This document shows, piece after piece, positions 35,801 through 46,574 of a DNA stretch of 64,000 bases. The DNA comes from Pisolithus tinctorius (taxonomy: Eukaryota > Basidiomycota > Agaricomycetes > Boletales > Pisolithaceae). Position 1 is the stretch's first letter; each line of letters starts with the position of its first letter. Where the stretch lies: NCBI GenBank assembly GCA_024663395.1, contig JANFAH010000121.1, positions 25,957-89,956 of the forward strand, written 5' to 3'. A model generated the notes under the pieces. It was given only the letters and a program-made list of their open reading frames with translations, was not told where the DNA came from and made no database searches. The position numbers and the translations under genes were made by a program.

Positions 35801-37051
35801 ACGGGCAGGGCACAAAGACGAATGGAGTAAGTCGAGGAATAGTATTAAGTACAGGCATACACGTTCAACGAGTGTCTGGAGAAAATTAACCTTGTATAGC
35901 TAATCGTCAGTCAGAGTCCCTGCGGCAATGACAGCTCAGTTTAACCACGCTGCCCTGTGCGAGGACCCTAGATAATATATAGTATGTATACGCGAGACAG
36001 CTATTAGGAGAAATACTGTCAATCTGTGTGGCAATCGATGGATGTCCGCGAAAGTTGTGTACGTAGTCTGGGTCCCGGCGGAACGAATGTTTTGACGAAC
36101 AAACAAAGCGTGTTGTGCACCGGTGCAGACATGTCAAGATTTCGCAAATAAGCCTTGATGCGGACTTCTTTTACCTGGAAAAGCCGTCCATTTTTGCAGA
36201 AGGCGGCGGAAATACATACCGACTGACGCCACGCACAGCTCATACGGTCGAAGATCTGATGCGTACTCATATCCATGCAACCGCGCCCATCCACCATCTT
36301 TTCGGTCCATCACGGCTTGGATTATTGCGAAGAATCCCTCGCCAATGGTCGGTTAGGCCATCACGTTGACAGCACGTTACAGCCTCGTGTTCGCCGAGGT
36401 TGCGACCGCTCAACCCGCGGCCGTGTCGGGTGCTCATCCCAGCGAACTTCTCTTTACCCGGAAACATGTTATTGCGAAATTTTCTAGACACCGTGTGTTA
36501 CTATGTCCTCGAGCCTCTCAATGGGCAAGTGAAACAAGCTCACATCCATTTTGGAAGAGGACGCCGCTCCGGAACTTCGCACTGATCAAGATTCACATGG
36601 AAGCAATCGTCGATCCTGCGAGTCCATGATGGGATGGTTTGGATTCCAGATCGCAATCTGGCTAATTGATCCATCTTAAGCCATGACGCACCGCCATCTA
36701 GGTAAGGATATGACTTTTTGGTCGCTGTCTAGATAACAACGATATTCGCCTACTAGGACGAAAAAAAACGCGGTGTTCTTGGTCTTCCCTCACGTGTGTA
36801 ATGTGTCATGATGTTCAAGGTACTACCTTGTACGCGATCAGTTGGTGGGCGTCGTTTCCCCAATTTATGTCTTTTATAATAATCGTTCTTTCTACAGGAT
36901 TACCTCGGATACGACATCCCCTCTGTTCAGATTTGAATAAGTAGGTCCCGGGTGCTTCCCCCTCCGTGCCAAGTGTCACCCAAGCATCCCCTCCTCTCAG
37001 CGAGTCTGAGCTGTACTATTGTGTTCCCCTCTGCCTTGTCTCAAAGTCGCC
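32801..37051. other. 4.2-kb stretch without recognisable gene
   Basis: Frames are short and scattered. A set of plus-strand frames at 34300-34920 looks weakly protein-like (for example ETLASFLTDGAFPVNISRAN), but with stops and no family match I know. A run of 15 T lies at 35630-35644. The last 200 bases before 37052 should hold the terpene synthase promoter, including a CTTTTATAATAA element near 36872. Confidence 0.4.
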
Positions 37052-38527
37052 ATGATCTCCTCTGCCCTTCCATCGCAATTCTGTCTGCAGGACCTTGCCG
37101 CCATTACGGGTCGTGTATGTGAACTCAGAGTCAATCCTCACCAGGCAGAGGCAGACCGGGAAGCGCGGGTTTGGTTCAACAGGTCGGTCGTTTCAATTAG
37201 CAGTTCCCCATCCTGCATGAAAGTGACCCTTTCTTCCTCCAGCATTGGTTTGTACGATGACAGAAAGAAGTCTAAGTTCCTCAACTACGGCAAATTTGAT
37301 CTCTTCGCTGCCCTAAGTTTCCCTGATGCGGATCTGAAACACCTCGTCACCTGCCTCAAATTCTTCTTCTGGGCTTTCTCTGTACGTGCTAAAGACCCCT
37401 TGCTACATCCATGACTGACCAAGCGTCATCCAGACGGATGATCTGTCTGACGAAGGGGACCTCCAATCAAGGCCCGATGACGTCAAAGCTGGTCACGACA
37501 TTTCTGTTCGCGTCGTGGATGAGCCTGGTGCTCCTCGTCCCGAATATCCATATGCTGCTATGTTTTATGAGTGCGTACTCAGGGTGTTATGTTGTGTCCA
37601 TGACGTAATCTATCTCCTTGCCAGTCTTCTTGAACGCTTCCGCGAAACGTCTACACATGGCGCGTACAAACGGTATTCATTCAACTATTCCTCTTACCTA
37701 ACCTAACATCTAAGACATCGTTTTAGATTCATCCGTGCCTGGGAAGAATGGAGCAGTTCACAAGTAACGCAGTCACGAAACCGATCACAGGATCGCATTC
37801 CCACTGTTGACGAATTCATCCTCATGAGACGGGCTACCATCGGAGGGGCGATGGTTGAAGGTGGGATTCAGACCTCTTCGTCTCCCCCTTTGCAGCTGAC
37901 CCGGCCTGACTTGTAGCTATGGTCGAATACTCTCTGGACTTGGACTTACCAGACGAAGTCTTTGAGAATCCCATTATTCATGCTATGTCCGACGCTACTA
38001 ACGATCTCATGACGTGGCCGAATGTTCGTATCTCGTCACCTCATCCTTCGTTGCGTTCCGACTGATCGCACTTCTACAGGACCTCTGTTCTTTTAATGTA
38101 AGTGTGGTCTGGATCTTGGCCATATTGCCGATGACAACGGATTTCCATCAGAAAGAGCAATCTGATGGCGATTACCAAAATCTGGTATTTTGCATAATGA
38201 ATGAACGCAAGGTTGGCTTACAGGAGGCCATCGATGTCCTTACGGAAATGTTGGCACAGCGGGTGAATGATTACGTTGAACTGAAGAACAAGTTGCCATC
38301 GTTTGGGGCCGATGTCGACAAGGAACTTGCTCGTTACTTGCACGCGCTCGAGAACTTCGTGCAGGGCACGGTATTGTGGTACTATCTAAGCCCAAGTAAG
38401 ACCCGCGTAGAAAGCCATGCTTCATTTGCTGACATTTTCCGATGCGAAAATAGGATACTTCCGCGGTGTCGATGTCACCAACAGAGACAACTTGGTTGTC
38501 CCACTGTTCGAACCCGGTGCCTTTTGA
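37052..38527 (+). CDS. Sesquiterpene synthase
   Basis: Class I terpene cyclase that ionises farnesyl diphosphate and cyclises it to a sesquiterpene; cytosolic. Nine exons (37052-37182, 37243-37381, 37434-37570, 37625-37672, 37727-37860, 37917-38023, 38080-38097, 38152-38395, 38454-38527) give 343 aa, the standard length for basidiomycete enzymes. The aspartate-rich motif DDLSD is at residues 92-96. The NSE triad NDLCSFNKE is at 232-240, split by an 18-nt exon that encodes DLCSFN. The C-terminal RY pair (RYFRG) is at 319-320. All introns are 52-60 nt with GT-AG ends. The product cannot be deduced: DDLSD rather than the commoner DExxD-type motif makes assignment to a known product clade unsafe. 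No intact P450 or other tailoring gene is adjacent. Confidence 0.93.
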
Positions 38528-41500
38528 TGACCCTAACTTCCCCACAAAGCTATCCCTGACGTGTGTTGATCTGTCGCTTTCGTACGTATCTCTCCGTATG
38601 TATATTTTCCGTGGTACGTGTCCGGTGGTCACCGGGGCCTTGGTTCGCAGGGATGGGGCCCCTGTCTGACCTTGTAATTTGCCTATATGAATCTGTATGC
38701 TTCCTTTCCCCTCGCTGCTACTTTACGGACCCACCACGCCCATCGATAATGTTCTCCGCCCTTGCACCTACCTGTCTGTCTTATTGTACTTTCTCCCTTG
38801 CCGTGGCGTTTGGCATCTACGATTCGTGACGTGTCTTTGTATAAATGTCTTGCCTTTCTCATGCACCCACCAAAGAAGCCTGCCACCTACGTTGTGATCG
38901 GCGTATGATTTATGAAGACGAAGAAGCCTTCTTCACTTCTGGCTTCCCGATGAGCTCGAATTCCCCCGCAACCGTAGTAACATATCATCTGGCTGAAGTA
39001 TTCTGTCTGGATGACCACTGGATGACCAATTGACTGCCTTTTTTAGTGTCCACGGGTGCCGTCCCGGGCTGCCGTACCTGATCCCCCAGATACCCTCGGC
39101 CTCGTGCAGCCCACCTTTCAGTTGGAATATATATCTGGTGTGCGAATATTTGCTAGTGATGACAGGAAAAACTATTAGACATGGTGTGAGTAAATCTGGG
39201 ATCTTTCTGGTGCACGAGTCCCTTGAGCACCGTCCAACGTGCGTCATCACTGCGTTAGAAGCGGAACGCTTGGGGAGACGAATATTGATGAGGCACGCTG
39301 CGGGTGGCAGACTCTTTGATCTCGACAAGTCGTGTTTTCTACCGACTCGTTTCTTTTCCGCTCTTTACGCGTCGTCAATGTCATCGACACCTACATTCGA
39401 CTTTATCAACCTAGCTTAGGCTACCACTCCGGCGGTACTCCAGGGTATTCCCTGCTTGAGTTAGTCTAGCTTTGGCAGCTGGCCTCGGTAGGTCCTCCTG
39501 ATCGCTTAGACATCACCTACCTCATCTGTTCACGTGTACCAGAGCAATGGCCATGCGGCCGCATTCTGTGCAAGGTAGGTGTACTAATCCCCGTGCAAGG
39601 CGAATTGAATGAGGTAGCATCGTGTCCTGAATACCAGTTTTCCGGACTGAACATGTGGCTGGAACATACGTAGGTATGGAGACGAAATTTGAGCCGGAAA
39701 TGCTAACAGGTACGAACTTTCGAGGGATTCTGATCTGCTCACATGGTCGCTCTCACTTTGCCTTCAATGGTTGTCTCTGCTTGAGATCGTCCTACCGCCA
39801 CCATTTTCAATAGGTGAGCTAGCTTGCGTGACCTAGATACAGTTGGTCTTTGCAGATCGGCAGCCATTCACTGATGAACCCCGCCATCACGAGGTGGCTC
39901 ATCCCACTCTTTAGGAATGGTCTCTTCCACCCACGCGTTGCGCAGTAACTTTAGTGAAGCCTCGTTGACCATGATTCGCCGGATAGGTACACACACTCAA
40001 TCGACCAAAACCCGCTGTATCACCTAAGTACGGCTTACATCGATAGTCGAGTGTCAGAATTTACGCGTCGCGGGTACATCTCTACGCTTGTGAATAGAGG
40101 CTCCACCTCCGTTTTCACTACGCGCTCCGAGACGTAGTAATATCCCTTTTTATCTCGTTCCAACACCACTAGACTTTGTCTAGCTATCAAGAGTTCGGGT
40201 TTGGTGGCTCGGTAAGATCATTCTGGAAGTTTAGACCCGTGATCGATGAATGTATCCAGCCAGAGGTCCTTCGAAAAGTAGTTTGCCCATCCGAATTGGA
40301 ATCTCGGTCCAGCTGACCTTTTGTACTAGTTACTTTGTTCAGTACAAAGGAACTTACGCACTTGGTACTCACGTCACCAACAGGGCATGCCTCGTGTTGC
40401 CCAGATATGAGATGTATTGAGTAAGTCACTTTGATAGGCGCAACGGTTTGTATGAACTTACATGCTTCTTTCTGGAGCTCAAAACCCGATCGGGTAGCGC
40501 CATTCGGTTGCGTAGCTGTTGGTGCCCCTTTTGGTGTGGAGCAATGAGTTACACCATCCCCGGAGATGTCCAATTCGGGGTTGCAGCTCGCATGCCCAAT
40601 ACTTCGGGGAAGCATCGTTATAATGTTTGTTGATTACATGTAGGTGTCCCGCCGGATGGCCCATGCTTCGTGGCAGAAGCTGTCAGCTGCCAACTGCGGA
40701 GTACGTATGAAAACTCGCTCAGCTGCTGGTCGCGTGCGGTTTCTGTCATGGAGTGCCGTCTATCGTCTTGTTTTCTTTGTAAGTATTCTTGAATCGAGCC
40801 GAGTGTCCTTGGAGTTGTCAACTGCCGACGCGGCTGGGAGATAGATGGGGTTGAGAGGATCTGGTAGATGTCAACGCCGAAAGAAGTCAAAGTAAAATGT
40901 ATGGGAGTGAGGCAGCTAGACGACATTTGACCGCTGCTTCCACAAAGGTACGGCCATTGGGAGTCCTCTCTTGCATCTGCTCGTTCAGACGGGCGCTGTC
41001 TTTCACTGCATTGAATCGGTACGTCCAGGGGTGCGTCCGCGGTAATGTAGCAGTTTTCTGCAAGGCCAAAGCCCGACTAGCATCTGATGTTGAGACATAC
41101 TACATTTCGCTGGTTGGCAAGTACTATACAGTTGGATGTTCGGCGAGGGGACGGCGGCGCACTCTGACATTGCTGCAGCACCGACGGACATTGAGTTGTG
41201 CACAGATTAGCATCGGGTGTCCTGCAAGCAGGTTCCACAGCTTCGGGTATGTGTACACTGTACCTTTTCACCGGAACCTGCACGTCAGCTCCGTCAGCGA
41301 CGAACAAGGGAATAATGCTGGTGCTGTGATGCTGAGACAAGGTTCTGTCAGTGCCAACCACTTGACTGACGACCTGCTGGTCAGGGATGGGGTGGGGTGG
41401 GGTTGAGAAATGACATCGTGAAGAGTGCTTGGGCCGAGGCCAGGGCCTTCTGATAACACCAATCGGAACGTTGACGGCCGAGCAAAGTTGCGGCTACAAG

Positions 41501-41661
41501 AAGCTACGCAGGTAGGTTGTATTGCGAGTATGTCGGGGGAAGCAGCATCCCGTCATTATATCCTTCTTTACAGTAAAGGCTATCGAGGTGCATGCATTGA
41601 TGCAACCCGGGCTGGACCAGTTTTATTGTAATACCAAATTGCATTCTACGCTTAAAAATGT
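38528..41661. other. Stretch between terpene synthase and acyl-CoA synthetase
   Basis: No gene I can support. Several 60-170 codon frames overlap on both strands without conserved motifs or consistent exon joins. The right end leads into the hairpin and promoter of the acyl-CoA synthetase. Confidence 0.4.
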
Positions 41662-41700
41662 GCCCCTTCACGTGATTCTGCCGGTCACGTGTGAAGGGGC
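41662..41700. promoter_or_regulatory. Inverted repeat with two CACGTG boxes upstream of acyl-CoA synthetase
   Basis: Left arm GCCCCTTCACGTGA and right arm TCACGTGTGAAGGGGC are reverse complements except for two extra bases, around a 9-nt spacer. Each arm carries the palindrome CACGTG, the core of bHLH (E-box) sites. It ends 82 nt before the ATG at 41783, a natural place for a promoter element or a 5' leader hairpin. Regulation by a bHLH factor is inference only. Confidence 0.55.
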
Positions 41701-41782
41701 AATAGAATGTGTCCTCGCCCGAACAGCTACTTCAGTCGAGTCGGTCTCCACATCACCTCCCTCAACCTTCGTAACAACCATA

Positions 41783-44108
41783 ATGACATTCCAACGCAAC
41801 TACTTCGGTAAGGGTTCTGTAGTAGTACCTTCGGACGATGGGCAAGACGTACGGCGCGTCGCAATTACTGCGGACAGACTCATTACGCAGCCGTTCGAAG
41901 GCATCGACGTTATACCCGATGTCATTGCGTACGCTGCACGGACACACGGCACCAAAGAGGCCTTAGGTTGGAGAAACATTGTTTCCATTCACGAGGAGGA
42001 AAAGGAGGTCAAGAAGGTCGTCGCTGGCAAGGAAATAACAGAAAAGAAGAAGTGGAAGTATTTCGAGCTTAGTGATTACCAGTACCTCTCGTTCATCGAG
42101 GTCAGAGAGCGAATCTGGAACTCGCTCGTGGACTGCTGCACTATGGATACAAAAGGACAACGTCTTCAACATCTACGCGCAGACAAGGTGAGTCGCTTAC
42201 TCCTTCCATTGGAACGGTGGCGCAGACCTTTCCACAGCGCCAACTGGCAACTCATGTCGCACGCGTGTACTACCATTGCTACGCCCGTGGCTACGGCGTA
42301 TGATACCCTTGGGGAGAGCGGGCTGACACATTCCCTTAACGAGCCGAATTGTGTTGGCGTTTTTACCAACGCAGACCTTTTCCCCATGTTGGCACGTGTG
42401 CTTCAGAACACCACTTCTGTGAGGTTGGTGGTCTATGACGGAGAACCCGACGCATCTCTGCTTGACAATATTCGTAACACCCGTGAGAACATGGTCGTTT
42501 TCTATTGACGATCTTCGTGAAGTAGGCAAGGCTCAACCCGTCGATGCCCTCGAGAGCAGGAAACCCTCAAAGGACGATATGGCTCTGATCATGTATACCA
42601 GTGGAACCACCGGTGCACCAAAGGGTGTTGTTCTTACACATGCAAACGTCGTATCTGCTATCGGTGGAGTGTTCCATATACTTGGACACCACTTACGCTC
42701 GGACGACTCTTTCCTTGCATATCTCCCGCTGGCTCATATCATGGAATACGTCGTTGAAGCCACTCTGTTCACCGCAGGCATGAAGACTGGCTATGGCCGT
42801 GTCAAGACGCTTACCGACGCGTCAGTTCGGAAATGCAAGGGTGACCTCGTCACCTTCCGGCCTACTATCATGGTGGGCGTTCCAGCTGTCTGGGAAGCGA
42901 TTCAGAAGGGTATCATCGCCAAGGTGAATGCGGGTGGCCTGGTTAAGAAGAATCTGTTCAACCTCGGTTACGCCTTGAAGAAGTCTCGGATACCAATTTT
43001 GAGCCAAGTTGCGGATTCTGTGGTGTTCAGCAGTGTTCGAGCTGCAACGGGTGGGCGGTTGCGTCTTGCGTTGAGTGGTGGCGCTGCCCTGAGTAAGGAG
43101 ACACAAGAGTTCTTGTGTGTTGCTCTTGTTACTATGCTTCAAGGTAAGTGGTTCTGGTAGTGATTAGTCAGGATGCGTACTGATAGAGTTGAATGTACAG
43201 GTTATGGTATGACGGAATCCTGTGCTATGTGCGCTATCCTTCCCCCGAATTGCAGCAATATGGTTCTGTCGGCTTGCCTTCGCCTTCCATTGAGATCAAG
43301 TTACGGGATGTGCCAGAAGCTGGGTACAACTCTACCAATAATCCACCTCAAGGCGAAGTTTGTATCAGGGGACCCGCGGTGACCAAAGGTTATTATAAGC
43401 GACCGGACCTCAATAACGACGAGAACATATTCACCAAGGACGGCTGGTTGCGGACAGGTGATGTTGGCCAGTGGAACCCTGACGGCACGTTATCTTTGAT
43501 TGACCGGTGAGTATTACCTATGACGGCAGGGGTGCGAACCAGGCGTTGACGGCATCTTTTTCCAGTATCAAAAACCTTGTGAAACTTCAGGGTGGAGAGG
43601 TACGCTTTCGTTGCAAGGACCTGTGAATCTAGTTGACGTGGCTTGGCAGTACATCGCGTTGGAGCAACTTGAGACCGTGTACAGGTCTTGCAACATCGTG
43701 GCCAACATCTGCGTATATGCTTCCGCAGAAGCGAAGCAGCCTATCGCGATCCTTATTCCGCATGAGTTAAACCTAAGACATACACTCGAGGGCAAGTTGA
43801 ATGGCGTCGACGCGAGTGCCCCTCTGTCAGAGTTATGCCACAACAAGGCGGTGCAAGAATTGGTCTTGAGAGAGTGCAATGCGGTGGGAAAGAAGAACGG
43901 CCTCAAGTCTATGGAAATGCTCGAGGCTGTCATCTTGACTGCGGAGGAATGGACCCCCGAGAATGGGCTTGTAACGGCTGCCCAGAAGCTGCAGCGAACC
44001 AAGGTTGCTCAACATTTCGAGAAGGAGATTAAGGTTTGTTCTATGCGGCCGTTGCACCCACACAGCTTCGCTGACTCGAGCGTCTAGGAGATATACCGCA
44101 ACCAGTAA
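41783..44108 (+). CDS. Long-chain fatty acid-CoA ligase, two apparent frameshifts
   Basis: Activates long-chain fatty acids to acyl-CoA via an acyl-adenylate, at membranes or lipid bodies; similar to yeast Faa1/Faa4. The start MTFQRNYFGKGSVVV is typical. Blocks in order: FNIYAQT joined across an intron to SANWQLMSHAC, AYDTLGESGLTHSLNE, the AMP-binding P-loop MYTSGTTGAPKGVVLTHAN, FLAYLPLAHIMEYV, GYGMTES, GWLRTGDVGQWNPDG, IKNLVKLQGGEYIALE, and NGLVTAAQKLQR with the catalytic lysine region following. Introns near 42189-42237, 43145-43201, 43507-43565 and two later ones have GT-AG ends. Frame changes by one base at about 42130-42150 and at about 42497 (VVF then SIDDL), both inside continuous homology, so introns do not explain them. 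Everything after 42500 is intact. Either recent pseudogene or sequence error. Confidence 0.8.
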
Positions 44109-44603
44109 CTTGGTGGTCTTTTGACTGTTCTTCGTTGGTTCCGTCCTGTATCTATGTAGTTGATATGCACAGTGCTTTATTTGAGTGCCGGTGACAGTCC
44201 TGAACCGAATCCGATGGCGAGGCTATGAAAAGTCCATTACGTAATACTAGTGGTATCATCTGGACCTGCTGCGATTCGGCAAGGCCACTTTCGCTTGCTC
44301 TGTTTTCTCTTCTTCGCCGTCCACCACCGTCGCATTGGCGTCGTTGACGAGTGCAAGTCAATACGACTCATTTCTGTTTCATTACCATTTTCACTTGTAA
44401 TTGTCGTCATTACTGACCCTTCGGTCATACGTGCCCAAGGTCACCCCAAGGCATGGCGTTTCGGACTCGTCTCTTCGTTCACTGACCAAGAACAGGATTT
44501 CGTTTTTTTCGATCTGTATAAGCTCTGCGTCGACAGTCTCTTCTTCTATCCTTCCTATTATCATTGCCCAGGAGACGAAGTTTGAATTGAGTTCAAGAAC
44601 GTA
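44109..44603 (+). other. Intergenic leader between acyl-CoA synthetase and Rho gene
   Basis: Both flanking genes are on the plus strand, so this holds the terminator of the first and the promoter and leader of the second. It is pyrimidine-rich before 44604, as is common just upstream of fungal start sites. No gene seen. Confidence 0.5.
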
Positions 44604-46078
44604 ATGTCGTCACAGGTCCCCGTACGTGCTCCCCTGTTCTTTCCCTTGTCTCGTCAGACGAGTTTCTGATGTGTCTACACTTCCATTGTCTGTGCACATC
44701 AGATTCGTAGGAAGTTGGTCATTGTCGGTGACGGTAAGTCCACCTCGCCCTTTGCCCCTGGAGGCGGTATGTTAAAGTGCGTTTCACTAACTGCTGACCT
44801 TCTACTCGATCCCGGTCACTCGGCCTTTCGGGCACTCGGTTTCTTGTACTCCGAACGCATACGGCTACGGATGTGAACATGCATGACGCCACCCATGTAT
44901 GGCCCGAGACAGGTGCATGCGGCAAGACCTCCCTTCTTTGCTCGTTTGCGCTTGGCGAGTTCCCAAAAGAATACGTGAGTACCGTTTGCTCCTGTTCCAA
45001 CGGAGCTGATCCATGCCCCTGGGTCTGCCCGATACACAGCAACCGAGTAAGGATTTCCTTTTGATACCCATCCATGTTGTGAGAGAAGCCTGATTTTGTG
45101 GTGTTGCTTTCCTCTTTTGCACTTGCCGCCGTCTTTCGGTGCGTACGTGCCTACGTCATCGCCACATCATTGGCTATTCGCCTGGCGTTGGATCCGTGTC
45201 TGTTATGTACAGCCATATTCGAGAATTATGTTGCGGAGATCAGATTAGACGGCAAACCGGTGCAACTGGCGCTTTGGGACACTGCGTTCGTGTCATCTTT
45301 TTATTCTCAGGGGCATTTTTTTTAGACTCATGCCTATGTCATGTGCTGTGTGTAGCGGACAGGAAGAGTACGAAGTGAGTGTCTGTCATTCCCTCAATTA
45401 CTGCCGATAGTATCCGGGACTATCACTCCACTTCGTTTGGTCCCGTTTTCTTATCTATTTTCGCATGTTCTTATCAATGGTCTTGCTCACACTACTTTTG
45501 TAGCGTTTACGACCGTTGTCATATTCCAAGTCACACGTCATCCTCATTGCATTTGCTATCGACACGCCGGATTCACTGGACAACGTCACCGTCAAGGTAC
45601 GACTGTGCCTTTCTCAGCGTTCTCGAATAGGATCTAATCGGGCGATGCCGGTATCTCAATTACAACTCGTGGACGGTCATTGTTTGCCGAATATCTTGCC
45701 ACGGACAACTGCATTCGCACACGGCAGTGGATCGAAGAAGTACGTAGTATATGTGGACCGACGATCCCAATCCTTCTTGTCGGGTGCAAGGCCGACCTAC
45801 GGCCGCCTCCTGACTCCCCTGATATCGGTAACTATGTCTCACGTGCGCAGGCAGAGCGAGTTGCGAATGAAATCGGCGCTCGTGCGTATAAGGAGTGTTC
45901 GGCACTGAAAATCGAGGGCGTCGACGACGTGTTTGAAGCTGCGACCCGTGCAAGCATGCTCATGCGTGAGGGTGTGCCATCGGCGTTGCACCATAGGAGG
46001 AAGAGCAGTGGAAGGAGCGGCATGGGCTCTCATGGGGATTCTGCTGGTGGAGGATGGAAATGCTGCGTCGTGTGCTGA
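44604..46078 (+). CDS. Rho-family small GTPase (Rho2-like)
   Basis: Membrane-anchored switch controlling actin and cell-wall synthesis. Eight exons (44604-44621, 44703-44733, 44913-44974, 45040-45046, 45213-45285, 45356-45374, 45504-45596, 45728-46078) give 217 aa. The P-loop GDGACGKT is at residues 15-22. The effector segment EYQPTIFENYVAEIRLDGKP depends on a 7-nt exon (45040-45046, CAACCGA) supplying Q, P and the first base of T. Then [20 protein letters not shown], the NKxD-equivalent LVGCKADL, and the SAL motif in KECSALKIEG. The protein ends KCCVVC, a CAAX prenylation box preceded by an extra cysteine that may be palmitoylated. Introns are long for the window (up to 179 nt). Choice of Rho2 over other Rho classes rests on LDGKPVQLALWD and the double cysteine tail. 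No lesions. Confidence 0.92.
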
Positions 46079-46560
46079 TCACTACGTCTTGGTTGATGAC
46101 CCATGTGATGCGACAGTCCGGACGTGCACGATTCCGATGTTTTTTTTGCTCTCCTCTTTTTGTCCTAGACGGGCTTGGCTACTCTGGGCGGGGTGCGATG
46201 AAGAGTCATAATCGATCTGTTTTGCTTTTTGTTCCGCCCGCATTGCACGATCGTTTTCATGCGATGATTTCTGTTCATTTACACTCGGCTTTGTCGTCTC
46301 GGTTGTTGATATGCACGGGAACAGGGATGGCTCCAACTTCCTTGTTCTGCTTGTTCCGTTTCCTTGTGCCCTTCATATCCGTTGGATCCCGCAGTCTCTT
46401 GTGATATTGTCTTTCCTCTTCACATTAATACGTGCTCGCATAGCATTTCAACCTACCTAAGTGCTTCGTGTCCTTTGTTCATGCTTTGTTTGTTTTACCA
46501 CGTACGCACCAAGATGGTTGCTCCCCTCACTTCCTGCTTACGCCAAGATATACACATCAA
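46079..46560 (+). other. 3' flank of the Rho gene
   Basis: CpG-normal, T-rich sequence that probably holds the 3' untranslated region. The last ordinary CpG lies near 46542, after which the CpG-poor block begins. Confidence 0.5.
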
Positions 46561-46574
46561 TACACACTACATAG

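Noticed and set aside
36115..36629. Possible small genes upstream of the terpene synthase
   Set aside because: Overlapping frames on both strands with no conserved motif; neither strand is favoured.
37052..46078. A biosynthetic cluster joining terpene synthase, acyl-CoA synthetase and Rho
   Set aside because: Gaps of more than 3 kb, unrelated functions and no tailoring enzymes; proximity looks accidental.
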